Positions 20,096 to 32,599 of a stretch of 64,000 bases of DNA are shown here, in pieces. A program made the translations under genes and the position numbers. Position 1 is the stretch's first letter; each line of letters starts with the position of its first letter. The stretch comes from Arabidopsis thaliana (lineage: Eukaryota > Streptophyta > Magnoliopsida > Brassicales > Brassicaceae): contig NC_003070.9 of assembly GCF_000001735.4 (NCBI RefSeq), positions 12,952,001 through 13,016,000 of the forward strand, read 5' to 3'. Under the pieces are notes generated by a model. The model saw only the letters and a list, made by a program, of their open reading frames with translations. It was not told the origin of the DNA and made no database searches.

Positions 20096-22169
20096 ATAAC
20101 ACCCTCAAAACAAGAAAACTGGAAAAATAGAGGAAGCTCGGAAAAAACAACTCTGTTATATAGAAGAACAGTTCAGAGAGCAGAGTTAAGCAAATTGCTG
20201 GTTTTGTGTCCTATTTGAAGAAAGTTTAACTTTACTTGTGTGGTGTTCCTCGCGATTAGTTAAGCAAACCTGAAAGAATGTCGCCGTTGACTTTTAATGC
20301 AGAATGTTGTACTTCAGCTGACACAACCAGTTTTCTTAAACTATACTATAGGAACCTAAAAGAATCCCCTGAAACACAGCACTTATAAGAGAAACAGAAG
20401 AGATAAAGTAACTTGAACGTCTAAGTAGAAAGAAAGGTTGAAAAAAACATACTTGGGAGACGGAGTCAACTTAAGAAACAAGAAGATGAAGTACAACCAC
20501 TTCTGAGCTCCATTGCAACATACCTGGAATAAGCATAAAGGTGTATGACATCTACCCGACACTATACGAGTCCGATATGAGAACACAACACAAACTTTTA
20601 GAGCTCCATTGTGATACACCTGAAATAAGCATAACAGTGTATGACATGTATGAAACAATTTATAAAACAACAAAAACTTACAACAAAATCTGTTTTTGGT
20701 TTTTGAACTTCACCTCTCATGTTTTTTAAGCTACAGTTTGTGGGCTTTAAGCTGAGAAATCCTCAACGGAATACAAATGAAATGATGTAAAAAAGACCCA
20801 GCGTTACTGACATTACGATAGAAAAAAGGTCCTATTTAATATACATTATCATGACATTAGTAAATGGAAACTTCCAAGTAAGTTCGTGGCTGGCTGATTG
20901 TCTTGTTTTAGTCCATGATGCAAGTTCTTCCAGCAACTTATGTCATTGCTTACAAGTTTTAGTAAAACGATTAAGAGTGCAGAGAGTTCAATTGATTTGA
21001 CTGTATATAGACAAGTTAAAGCAGTTATACCTCACCCGATTTGGTATAGTAACAGGCTTGATTGCTTCAGTGCCATCACTTAGTTTTGAAAAGTCCAAGA
21101 GTTCCTTGTAAAGTTTTCATCACAATTTTAATAACTATAATAGCAACTTTTGATACAAATCCAAAAGGGATGAAATAATCTAAGAACATGAAAGAAACGA
21201 CTAACCTGCTTCTCTCCATATATTATGAGTTACAGTGACAATCCATTTCACATTGAGAATACATTGTAAACAACTCCTCTCCATAGCTTTCAATAGAAAT
21301 GAAGCTCTTACCAACCAAGACTGGCATCGCCCATTTTCATGTATAATCTAAGGTTCTACTATAAGATCAAATGACATGTTAAGAAGGCCTAGAACTGAGA
21401 CGCAAAAATCTGAACAAATGGATCCAATTAGTTCGTGTTTGGCTTACTAAATCATGTTATTCTCTGTAGTGAATTGATGTATCTATTTCCAAAACCATGA
21501 TATCATCACCATATAGTTTTAGCACAAAGAAAAATTCTATATTATTTTAAAAAGTTGACACCAACTTATCTTCCTGAAGACTGTTCTTTGCTCTGGTACT
21601 CGTTATCTCTCAGCCGTTTAAAGCTCCATTAGCGACAGATTTGACACAAGCAAAAAACGTCTAAGAGTTGACACTATATATGTTTTCTATCTATGATATA
21701 ACAAAACCTCCTTTTTACTCTGCAAAATCTTATATGTTTGTCCACAAGTCTGCTTTCTACTCAGGTTCTTGGTTTTTATTTAGAACTGTTCAATGTATCC
21801 TTCAACTGTTTTGGACCTAAGAATGTTAGCAATCAAAGCATACATGATAAATCTCTGATCTTATGCGTTAAGTAGAGCAGGCAGTTGTTGAATGTCTAAC
21901 ATAAATAGCTAAATTACTGATTATATAAAGTAAATATCTAGACTTACACCATCTGTGGACATCTTCAACATCACGATATATGTACTAATTTCCTGGAGAC
22001 ATAAATGGAAGAACCGCCCAAAAACTTGGAACATGCCAAAAAAATAGATTTTACAACAGGTGCTACATGCGCTGACTTTGATAGGTATGACTTTGATGCT
22101 TTTCGGCATAGCACACACCACCGCAGACACTTAAGATGAAAAAAAATACACTATTTATGTTATAAATAT
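20096..22169. other. Interior of the compound repeat, exon-like remnants only
   Basis: No intact gene. Block 1 copy B lies at 21545-21790. Several short minus-strand stretches look like decayed coding DNA, for example LSDGTEAIKPVTIPNR near 21095-21040 followed by a GT donor, and VRASFLLKAMERSCLQC near 21330-21260. Their family is not recognised. An imperfect repeat of about 120 bp occurs near 20500-20680 (GAGCTCCATTG..A.ACACCTG twice). Confidence 0.45.
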
Positions 22170-22830
22170 GTGGAAAGATCCTTCGAGATTACCTAGATCT
22201 GCCATGTAGCCTCTCCAAATATTTGTTACATTCCTCCCTTATATTCCAATGTTCGGGTTCATAGTACTTCGAAAGTCCTGAAATAGTTCGAGAAATTTGT
22301 TAACAACACTTTGAAAGTAACAGAAAAAATTGAAAACAAGCAAATGAAATTACTATATGAGTAAGAACATCCCCTTCTTTATACACACATTAAAATCAAA
22401 AACACAGTAATATATTACACTCCATGTATGTGGGTAACATATTAAGTAAAACTGCTAGTAAAGGACTTACATAAAAAACAGAGGACATTGGTGCATGGTG
22501 CCCATGAATTCATGAGGCTCTTGGTTGCAAGAAAATGCAAATGAAATTAAAACTTGCAAATAAAAGATTTAGAGAAAAACGAGATTAGCTTGTATTAGTA
22601 TATTCCATCGTACATATACATATAAAAGCCTTAACAATCACCTGATGAGGAAGTAAACATAGCAGAATCATTACCTTGATTATTGTATAATATGGAATCG
22701 GTAAAACCGTTGGACAACACAGAAAGTACTCTAATGACAACGAGGACATTTCCTTGATAGACGCTCAAGAGTCTTCCATCTATACTATTATTGTCAAACA
22801 GAGACCTATCTAAATAAAAATTCAATTGAA
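22170..22830. repeat. Compound repeat copy B: block 3 then block 2
   Basis: Block 3 (22170-22440) is followed almost directly by block 2 (22490-22830) and then by an AAGCAAGC array. The B copies are diverged from the A copies by many substitutions and indels but remain readily alignable by eye. Confidence 0.75.
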
Positions 22831-23400
22831 AAACAAGCTAGAGAGAAAGTTATGAGTAAGTGAGTAAGAAGATTAAGAAAATGAAGTAAAGAGGTTAAAC
22901 AAGTTCAGTAGGTAAGGAATTTAAGTAAGCAAGTGAGAAAATAAGCCAAGGAAACAAGAAGCTAGTCAGGACAAAACAAGCAAGCAAGGAACCAGAGAAT
23001 GAAACACACAAGCACGCATGAAACAAAGGAAGAAATCAAAGAATTAAAAGCAAATCAAGTAACCAAGGAATCAAGAAGCAAGTAAGAACCAAACAACTAA
23101 GCAAGAAATCGAAACAAGCACGCAAGGAAACGAGAATGAAACACACAAGCATGCATGAAACAAAGGAAGAAAGCAAAGAAGTAACACCAAATCAAGTAAT
23201 CAAGGAAGAAATGAAGAAAACAAACAAGCACACAAGAAACCTAGGAAGAATCAACAAGCATGCATGGAACCAAGGAAGGAAACAAACAAGCAATGAAGCA
23301 AAAAGAGAAAACAAGGAGACATGATCGTAGGAATCAAATTATTATGCAAAAACGCAAGCAAAACAAAGCAAACAAAAAATAGAGCAAGCATGAAAATAAT
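22830..23400. repeat. AAGCAAGC array 3
   Basis: Degenerate purine-biased array like arrays 1 and 2, with CACACAAGCACGCATG and ACCAAGGAAGAAA units. Confidence 0.85.
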
Positions 23401-24125
23401 TGTGAATATTCAACAACATCTTGCGGATTGGAAACATCAAAAGCCTCCTGAACTTTCAAACAGTTGTATACTATTACAGAATTAAAAAGAGACACTAAGA
23501 CAAGAAAAAGCAAACAACAGTGATATATTTCAATACCATTTAGCAAACCTCTACCACAGTCCCTGAAACAACAAACGCTAGAGTAAGCTAAAATCATTTT
23601 CTGGGTGTCAAAAAGAATAAAAACTTACAAACTCTTCTTAGTTCGATGACTTGCACATATCAGAGACTTCTTTATTGTCCCTGAAAAAACAAATCAGTTT
23701 TCAGGGTATAAAAACTTGCAATCTTTTCTTTATTTCAATGGCACATAAACAACAAAAAAAAACAAAAATCGCAAATAAGTAAATAAGAGAAAGAACCAAT
23801 CAAGCTTGTTGTATCAAGATCATAAGAACTAAATAGATCTAGAAAAATTGTAATAAGGTTAACCAGAATAACCAACCTGCATGATGATCTTCCTCAAAGG
23901 ATCATATGAGACATAGTATAGTTTGTATATTGTATAGTTTACATTTACATGTGCATATTATACTTGTATATATAGTTGAATGTACAGAACACTTTACATT
24001 TAATGAGAATAAGAAGTTATTTAGCTAAGATCTTGATAGATCATAAGAACAATAATTACTCAAAACATGCACTCTAAATTCTGTTTATTCCTCCCAATTA
24101 TTATCTGATTTAACAATGTTACCTA
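23401..24125. other. Repeat-flanking DNA, no gene seen
   Basis: Non-coding AT-rich sequence after array 3. A minus-strand stretch near 23490-23400 reads NCLKVQEAFDVSNPQDVVEY and may be a coding remnant, unassigned. No intact gene. Confidence 0.4.
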
Positions 24126-24610
24126 CAACAAAACCTCTATAAATTAATAATCTTTATAAATTAATAAATTTTTCCGGTCCCGAGTTGGGACCAATATAAA
24201 AATTGATACAAATCGATATATTAATAAGATATTATTTTGTTTGAAAATCTTATATAATTATATGGTCACATCAATAGTTTAAATTAATAACTGTATAAAT
24301 ATACTAATAAATATTATAATATCATATTAAAATATGACTGTAGTAATTTTTTTCTTCAATTTTTATTATTTATTTGTAGTGTTCAATTCTAGTATTTTAT
24401 AACATCAAAAAAATTTGATTTGTTTTTTAAACTTAATAATTGCTTTCTACTTGTAATTACTATTGATTATAAAGAAAAAACTACATTTTATATCAAATTT
24501 TTGTAAGAATTTACAAAATTTGTACAATTTTATTAATTTTTAAATTAATACCTCTCTAAATTAATCAATTTTCTTGGTCCCAATATTATTAATTTATAGA
24601 GATTTTACTG
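24126..24610. mobile_element. Emigrant-like MITE (pogo/Tc1-mariner type)
   Basis: A 485-bp AT-rich element. The left end CAACAAAACCTCTATAAATT and the reverse complement of the right end, CAGTAAAATCTCTATAAATT, both followed by AATAAT, are near-identical to the Emigrant terminal repeat (CAGTAAAACCTCTATAAATT). TA flanks both sides (24124-24125 and 24611-24612). Both termini continue into a shared GGTCCC/GGGACC inner part. There are no ORFs. Confidence 0.82.
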
Positions 24611-24612
24611 TA

Positions 24613-25767
24613 AATGATAAAACCTAGTGAATCTAATACTCGATACCAAAACAACAATTGCAAATAAGAGAAAGAACCATAAAATTTGAATTAAGATCAT
24701 AAATACTAATAAATTTAGACAAACTGTAGTTAACTAGTCAACCATAACAATTAGCCTATATGATGATTTTCCTCATGTAAGCAATAAGTTTCTATCAGAG
24801 AATCTTAACCTATAAACTACAGAAGTATGATATTATAATTAACAAGGTTACAAATATGAGTGTGATCACCCATAACTATTTATCTTCTGATCCTCAGATA
24901 GATTTGACAACGACGTGATAAAACCTAATGAATCTAATCCTTGATACCAAACATCAAAGGCGAAATCAAAATTAGAACGAATTTGATAGAAATCAGAGAT
25001 GATTCTTGCAATTTCTTGACTCGATTTCAAAACTCAGAGTGCCTTGTTCTCGTAACCCAATGGGAGAAACACACGACCACCGAACAAAAATCAAATTTCT
25101 GAGGAATACGAAAAATGAAACTAACCAAAGATATGAAGAGTGAAATCAGTTTGTTACCTTTTGATTTTTTGTGTGGTTTTCTCGTAATCGGATGAACAAA
25201 ACCTTCTCTCGATACCAATCTACAAAATCAAAATTGAAATTATGAGGAAGAAAAAAACTCGATTGAACAATTCTAAGAATTTGAATTTGATTACTTTCTC
25301 TCGTAATGAATTCGAAAAACAGATGAGAGTGCGAGAGAAAGATGAATTTAATTTAACAATGAAATTGTAATATTACTTCGAATTTCTTTATATAGAGGTC
25401 AGGTTCGTTTTGATCCGAGCCTAAAAAAATAATATTCTAACGGTCTAAAATTCTTTTCAACGGGTCAGTTTAATTTAAAATTAATCTAGGTTTGGATCCT
25501 AAGCTGGTAATGAAAACGGTCATAAAACACTCTTTAGTAAACTCAGCCGTCCGATCACTCCCTTCTTTTAAAATCGTTGAAAGTCAAATCTCCGTCAACT
25601 TGACTCTATTGGGCTTTCAAATTTCTTTTAAACCAAGATTATTAAACTCGTTAACTTAACCGGCAATGTAGTTATTGGTTATTTGACTTATTTCCAGTTT
25701 CAATTAAACCGGAAACACTTTCAGTTTCAATTTCAATTCAACCGGATCTATCTTCTTCTTCTTCACC
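24613..25767. other. Upstream region of the LON-domain gene
   Basis: No gene recognised. The first part repeats text seen just left of the MITE (GATAAAACCTAATGAATCTAATNCTTGATACCAAA occurs near 24618 and 24918). The last few hundred bases are the promoter and leader of the LON-domain gene, with pyrimidine-rich TCTTCTTCTTC before the start codon. No TATA box was assigned. Confidence 0.45.
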
Positions 25768-27749
25768 ATGCTATTTTCTACGGCTGAGCTTAACGGAGAA
25801 TCCCTGAATCCGATTACTGCGATTCACATTTTCCCGATGACTTCCACTCTAATCTCCTCAAACCTCTCTTCCTCTTTCTTCCCAACCCAAAATATCCACC
25901 GAATTCGAATCCCGACGACTTCAATTCCCGGAAGTTTCAACATTCGCGCACGCCGTTCAAAAATCGTCGCCAAATCTCTCGATCTTCCTCTTCTTCCTTT
26001 TAGCATGAGCGAGGTTATCACCATGAATCTCACCTTAACCTTCCTTAGCTGATTTTTGATTTGAGAAATTCTTACACAGGTTCTTGTACCAACGGAGAGT
26101 AAAACTTTGCATTTATATGAAGCTAGGTACTTAGCTTTACTCGAAGAGGTATGGATTCGATACATTTTACTCCGTGAGATTGATTACATGTTGGTGGTGA
26201 AAATGTTGGTGTTGTGGTTTTGATTTTGATTTCAGTCTATGAAGAGAAAGAAGAATATGTTTGTTCATTTCATTCTAGATCCTATTTCGATTAGTGAGAC
26301 TGCAACAGAAGCTTCTTTTGCTGCTAGATATGGTTGCTTGGTACTTATTGAAAACGTAAGCCTTTTTCGATCTTTTGTGTTGTTGTTTGTTGAATGAGTC
26401 AGGTATTGTGTGAGTTCTGAAGCTTACTATATGTTGTAGGTTGAGAGATTGGATGTTGGTGCACTTGTTTCGATAAGAGGCGCGGGTCGTGTGAAGATTT
26501 CGAGGTTTTTAGGGGTAAGATTGTGGATGTACAGTATGTGTTTGTGTAACACAAACTTAGAATGTGATGCTTTAGCTTGTAGACTAGAACTAGACTACGA
26601 GATATAAAGTATGAGTTTGTGATCTTTGACTTGAGGTAACGATTAGAATGTGATACTATCGCTTCTGGATTAGAACTAGACTTTGAGCTACTCTGTTCCT
26701 TCTCTTTGGCCAAAGCTGTTGATTAGGCGAAAATGTTATTCCACCTTAGCTTATCCTCTGCAAATCAGTTCATATGCTTCTAACTTATGTTACTTGAGCT
26801 AATCTTCCGTGCTTTCACCTTGTTGTGGTTGTTTAGGCTCTTACTCAGAACCGTTTTTTACTTTCCATTTGATGAGATTATTTAAGTTGTTTGTCTTCAT
26901 ATAAAGTATGATGTTCTGACAATATGAATTATTGTCTCAGGCAGATCCTTACTTGTCCGGAGAGGTCAGACCAATACAGGATCGTATGAATTATGAGAGC
27001 AGCAATGAATTAACCTCAAAAATCTCCCAGCTGAAGGAATCTATTAAAAATCTTAACAGCTTGGAGATCAAACTTAAGGTAGAAAAAATCCTTCTCCTTC
27101 ATCGTGTTTTACTTGGAAACAACACAAATGATAACATTCGTCCTCGTGGATGTGTTTATTGCATATACTAAGAAATGAGATGTGGTAAGTTCTATCTAAG
27201 TTGTATGTACATCTTTTACATTCTCAGAAGTTTTGAGTGTCGGATTATCTCCTTTTGCAATAGGCTCCAGCAGACTCGCCGCTACAAACTCGTCTCATTA
27301 ACTCTCTAAACTGGGCTGAAGATGAGCCGCCGGTCGACTTTGACGAATCATTCGTACCTTCTCTCCAAGAACGTCTATCATTTTCAGCATTTCAACCCAT
27401 CTCTGGTAATTTCACATATTTTCACTATCGTGTTTTTATGTTTCAAGAAGATTTTCAGGTTTCAGCTATCAGATTTTACATCACAGTTCACAAATCCATT
27501 TTATTCCTTTGGAAGTGTGCTGATTTCTGTGAGTCCGAGAGAGTTAATAGCGAAAAATAGTCAGTTTTTCGGGTTTTCTTGGCTGCAGGATCGACGAAGT
27601 CGGAACTATCAAGGTTACAACAAGAGAAAATAAAAGCAATGGATATGAAAGATACAATAGAGAGATTAGAACTCTCAATGGGACTCATAAAGGAGAACAT
27701 CTCCTCAATTGCAGCCAAACTCGCTATCCAATCCTTGGATATTCGCTAA
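25768..27749 (+). CDS. Chloroplast-type LON N-terminal (substrate-binding) domain protein
   Basis: Seven exons with GT-AG introns: 25768-26013, 26080-26148, 26236-26355, 26440-26514, 26941-27078, 27264-27405 and 27589-27749, giving 316 residues. The start is rich in Ser/Thr/Arg and lacks acids until about residue 70, fitting a plastid transit peptide (an inner ATG at 25837 is possible). Then comes the LON substrate-binding domain signature LPLLPFSMSEVLVPTESKTL followed by HLYEARY (about 73-102) and strands with SIRGAGRVKISRF (about 158-170). The last exons encode two helical, Lys/Glu-rich segments likely to form coiled coils. There is no AAA+ or protease part, so it is a stand-alone LON-N protein, as known in plants. 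Its role is unknown; binding of protein substrates is inferred. No symbol is established; I believe it corresponds to the LON protein next to PHO1;H8. Confidence 0.88.
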
Positions 27750-27958
27750 CCACTAGACTATACAATTAGTCTAGTTGTAAATCTTTGTATTCTTGTAAAT
27801 CTTTGTATTCGCAAAATTAGTGGATATAAATTACAGACAAGAAAGTGTATATGTTCTTTCATAAAATGTAAGAGCTAAATAACAAGTCAAATGAAATTAT
27901 CAAAATGCAACAAGAGTCAATACATAAATGAAAGCCATTGAATCTAAGAGACTCTGAT

Positions 27959-28260
27959 TCATATGTGTAAAGAAGCAATAAGATGAGAGCAAACATTAAC
28001 CCTTGCTTGGTTCAAGAGAGGCCTAAACATCTCAGAAATTCTAATCCTAGGGTTTATTATTTTGGGTGGTGTAGACTTCCTGTCCCACAAATGAAGAATG
28101 TTAGACTTTGTTGATTCTCTTGCAAATCCATTCGCCTCTGAAACATCTTTGGAAGACATCAACTTCTCCTCTAGCTTCTTCAGCTCTTGGTTGAAGTGTT
28201 CAAACTCAGACTATGGCATTAAGCCACCATTATTGAGAACCAAAACAATGCGCTCAAACA
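27959..28260 (-). pseudogene. Unknown gene family, copy 4 (C-terminal remnant)
   Basis: The minus strand encodes DVSEANGFARESTKSNILHL and ends CSHLIASLHI, plus an upstream part HFNQELKKLEEKLMSSK. It matches the C-terminal half of the family copies at 36613-37373 and 39356-40145 (there ending RLIASLHI and RLIASLDI). An in-frame stop and a shortened segment upstream show it is a remnant. Function unknown. Confidence 0.7.
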
Positions 28261-28340
28261 CAAAACGACGTCGTTTTAAAATCATTTCAAATGAAATGAA
28301 TTTTTTTTTTTTTTAAAACACAAAACGACGTCGTTTTAGA
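28257..28340. repeat. Repeated palindrome AAAACGACGTCGTTTT
   Basis: The 20-bp text ACACAAAACGACGTCGTTTT occurs twice, near 28258 and 28317, separated by an A/T-rich spacer with a T15-type run. Each contains a perfect 16-bp palindrome around the ACGT core ACGACGTCGT. Confidence 0.8.
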
Positions 28341-28689
28341 ACTTAACGAAAAATGTTAACATTGACTTAACTCCGTTAATTTGGTCCGTTAGTTGACTTA
28401 ACGACATGTCTTATTTGGCAAAGGTCAACGAAAGTTAATGATTTAATAGAAAATTCAACTAAAGGTGGGAATTTAATTCACCAGACCCAAAGTTAGTGCT
28501 TTGTATTTATGACTGATGATTTTTATGACATTTTCCCATTTTTCACTAATTCTTGTTTGCCTTTACTACTTGTTAATAGACTCATAAACAAAGTTGTATA
28601 GAGTCTTAAGGATAATCAATAAAGGATTTATTTTTAACATCAAAAGCTTATCAATTAATGACTTGGATGTTGCTTAAAAGAGAGATTTC

Positions 28690-29080
28690 CACAAGTGAAG
28701 AACGTTAGAATTTAACTCTTCCATCACAAACCCATTAGCATCTGAAACATCCTTGGCAGGCCTCAACTTCTCCAGGTTCTTCGGTTCTTGATTTTAGTAC
28801 TCGAATACTAATGGTTTCACCAAAAGAGCTTTGACTTATTTTGAAAATCAAAACACGTGATCCCAACATTTAGTCCCAAAAGCAAAATGCTCTGAACCAT
28901 ACTCATTATGATGCTTCTTATTATTAAGTACTTGATACTATACAACCTTCTTCTACTCAGTTTTTTTTTGTCTTACATTTATTTAGAAAATAAAGTCTAC
29001 CAATCTAAGAAGTAAAGAAGTAAGACAACTAGAGCAAGCATCGCGACTTGCTTCGTTCAAAAGAGGCCTAAAAAGCTCAA
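28690..29080 (-). pseudogene. Unknown gene family, copy 5 (split remnant)
   Basis: The minus strand from about 28810 to 28690 reads NLEKLRPAKDVSDANGFVME then NSNVLHLWKSL. After an unrelated stretch of about 200 bp, 29080-29024 reads IELFRPLLNEASRDACS. Both parts match consecutive pieces of the other family members, so the copy has been split by an insertion or rearranged. Confidence 0.6.
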
Positions 29081-29250
29081 TAACTATACGTTGTCTCAAT
29101 CACCTCATTCCTTTTATGCTCATTTCCTCTATTTTTTTTTCTTCTTTTTTTACAATTTACAAACAAATACTAGCAAGCCCTAAGAATACCAATACACAAT
29201 TGAAACTTCACTCGCTAGAAACCATTGATATAATCCAATCTAAGAGCTAA

Positions 29251-32200
29251 TTAACTATCTCGATCTTCCTCTTCATCGTAGTTGAATGGTAATGGAACTG
29301 ATTTGAATGCTCTAAACTTTCCCACGTTGTTCAAATGCTCGTTCTCTAACCTGTGTTCATAACCCAACAAAGAAATAACCATTAAGAAAAAAAGATTTTG
29401 AGGAGTACATTTAGATAGTTTCTTGGTTAAGAAGTAACCTGAAGAAATTCCAGATACCGCGACGTATGATCTCAAGAATTGCAATAAGAGCAACCATTGT
29501 TTCTCTATGTAAGAACGAGATATTGAAATCCAGCACAGTCTGCAACCACGCCAATCTCAACACAACGTTTACGACCTACAAAGAGATAACCAAAATTATA
29601 AAGAAATCCTAAATTAGGGTTTATACTGTTCTATCAATATATCGTAGTTCTCACCATTGCAACGTAGTAGACTGATTTGTGAGGAACAAGAAGCTTCTCT
29701 CTCAACCAAGATTTAGATGGTCTATGAAGCAACCCCCAGTCATAAACAATGTCCCAATATGTGCCGTAAAATGTTGCCAACCCCGAGAAAACCCAAGCCG
29801 CTATTTTCCAATCATTTCCTCTGTTGATGCTAAAAGCTGTTCTCAAGCACACAGCAACAATGGTCAATAAATACTTGAGAGCATTGAAGCCTTGGCTTAC
29901 ATCTTTCTCTTCGATTAATCTTCGAACACACTGAAGGAAACGTGACCAGTAAGGAATCACAGCGACGATAAAGTAGAATGTGCTATATACATCACTTGAT
30001 TTGCAAGTGCTTTGCCTCTGCTTGAAGTCTCCCCAACCATAGTAACAGATGTAAAACTCCAGACTCCTCAGTGCTTGGACCTAAAAAAAGATGGTTGAGA
30101 ACAAAGTTAAAACATACATTTTGAAACTTTTACCAAAAAAAACATACATTTTGAAAACATAATCATGAAAGTGAGAAGAATTTTATGGTAAGTAACACAC
30201 AAACCTGGCTTGTTAATTGGTCTGCTAGAAAGAAATCTGGAAGATTGACCTGCAATTTGGATGAGAGATTTATCGATGATTTTCACTTAGCAAAAGGAGA
30301 GGATGTTCTTGAGTAAAATACCTTGTAGAGCGGCGCAGCAATGCACCGGAATAGAACCATGAGGAAGAAGAAGCGGCTTGACCGATAAAATATGTTGAAG
30401 GGACATACAGAAATAGCTATCACTAGCTGAAAAACATTGTGTTACTACATTATTAATAGAATGATTTGAGATTCTTGTGGTTGTAATGATGAATTTTTCA
30501 CCTAATAAAACTTACCGCGACAACAAAAAGGGGAACAAGTTCAGTGATGGTCTTGTAATCATTAGTATTAGGATCCATCTCCATGTCCATGTTAACTAGA
30601 ACAGCGCAGAGAGCAAGCGTGCCAAGGCCAAAGCTTAGAAGCAGAACATGTCCATAACCAAGTTCTGTTCCTTCTTTGAATCCGAATATAAACGGGTAAT
30701 TCACTCGATACCGCTTCCAAAAGTATATGTTTGAAGCATACATGATCATGTGCAGAACCACAAATGCAAATAAACTGAAAAATATGCGTTTAAGAAACAT
30801 TATTGTCAGCAAGAAAATAGTGACTCATGTAGAGAGTGTATCTACTACATATGTTTTGTTTTGAACCTGTATAGAGGAAACATTGTCTCCATGTAGAGTT
30901 TATGTCCGACTGCGCCCATTATATTACGAGCATGGATGAACAAACCAAGAGCAATCACTAGAGAGACTGTGCAACCGACGAAAAAGCCTGAGAAAAAAGA
31001 ACTTAGTGTAGGGATTTTTACTTATTAACTATCATGAACTAAGTTTAAAAAGTCAGATCAAACTTGGGAGTTTAATGATAATTCGAAAGTTCATGCTTTT
31101 TTTCGGTCCCAACTTTGAAAGTTCGCAATTTTTTTTACATTTTCTCAAAGAAAAATTGTTCTCGATTAAGGAATATTTTTAGTTACCAGTGGAAAACGTT
31201 ATTCGATGTTTTTCTTTTGTCACTTTTGGTCTTAAGAGATTCATTCCTTTGCTTCGATTCGAGCCGGCGAAATGCTCAACAAAAATAGACTCAACTCTCA
31301 GCATAAGCTTGTTGATCTGTTAAAAGGTAATCAAAGGTTAAGTTTTAAGTTTCTAGTTTTAATGAAACAAAATAATAAGTTTTGTGTAGAGATATATTGT
31401 GTTAACCTCATCAGAGCTAGTGAGGTATGACTTATCTACCATCTCCATGTATAATTTTGCTGCATTTCTTAGAGCAATCTGATTGGGAATATATAGCAAA
31501 AACATATTAATGTCTCAAGAAACTTCTATATTGTATTTTTAATAAACCAAGGGTTGTTACCTTATCATACTTCTTCATGATCTTGGAAATTGCTAAAGTG
31601 TTCAAGAAGCTGAATTAATAAAGAACAGAGCATAGGTTAAATCAAACCATCTTCTTTAGCTAGTTTTTGTACTAGAGAAACAACATACCTGTAATTCTTG
31701 AGATGTCGAAGCTTGCGATAAAACTCGATGAAGACATTCTTAAGCCGTTCTTCTATTTTCTTGAGATTTTCTTTTGTAAATTTTATATCTTCCTTGTTAG
31801 ATAGCTTGAGGACGTTTCTAATTGTGGACAGAGGATTTTCTTGATTTTTGTTTAATCTGATACGGTCAAGAACACTTAATGCCTCTGGTGCAGTCTCTTT
31901 CGTTGAATCTCCACCGTTGGATACATTTTCCTCTACTTTGATTCCCATCTCTTCAGCTAATGTCTTCCCTTCTAAGTCAAAGACACAACAAAGATTCAAG
32001 ATTTGTGCCCTTTCAGACTAAACCAGTAACAAAAAACAATCTCTGAAAACTCACTCTGTTCCTTAGAATCCAAGGCATTGATATCGACTGATACAGTTTC
32101 AGAACAGCTCCAAGAAGTAGAAGGTTGATCTAGTTTGATTCTGTAAGCAATCAAAGCATCCATTTGCCTATTCAAAACCACTGCCTCCTTCACCAATTCC

Positions 32201-32583
32201 TCAACGTTAGACCGGTAAAATCGGTTTACTTTATCAAACTCGAGATCTAGGGTTTTAAAGAACACAAGCTCTGACTCTCTCCCTACTTCTGAAACTTTCA
32301 AGATGGTCGTCTCGTATTTCTCAAATCCATCATCCCCAGTCGTTGCGTGAACCATAATATCGTGGTTTTCGAGGTCCCGAGACGAGAAGGTGCGGCTGTA
32401 CCGCTTTGTCAGGCCGCTGAAGTTGCGGCGACCAGATAGCTTGCGTTTCAAGACACCTTGGCTTTCTGATCTTTTCTGTGAAGTTTTGATTTCTCGAAGA
32501 ATGGTTTTGAGACAAGTGTAATCCATGTAAGCTTGTTGCCATTCTGGAATCATCTGAGCAACATACTCTTTTCCAAACTTCAT
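29251..32583 (-). CDS. PHO1;H8: PHO1-family phosphate exporter homologue (SPX and EXS domains)
   Basis: Twelve exons with GT-AG introns: 32583-32055, 31971-31689, 31609-31561, 31478-31407, 31316-31187, 30987-30867, 30774-30516, 30426-30322, 30249-30205, 30080-29655, 29575-29439 and 29350-29251. The total is 751 residues in an unbroken frame, the usual length. The N-terminal SPX domain starts [19 protein letters not shown] and includes the [14 protein letters not shown] segment in exons 2-3; SPX domains bind inositol pyrophosphates as a phosphate signal. Hydrophobic segments follow in exons 6-8, then the EXS domain in exons 10-12, with DYWSRF-like [27 protein letters not shown] and [22 protein letters not shown]1 proteins export phosphate from Golgi/plasma membranes in vascular tissue; activity of this member is not shown by the sequence. 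The symbol is from memory and gene order. An inverted partial copy lies at 37783-38118. Confidence 0.95.
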
Positions 32584-32599
32584 CTTTGTTTCCCTTCTT

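Noticed and set aside
24126..24610. An AT-rich matrix or origin-like region
   Set aside because: Terminal inverted repeats and TA duplications identify it as an Emigrant-like MITE.
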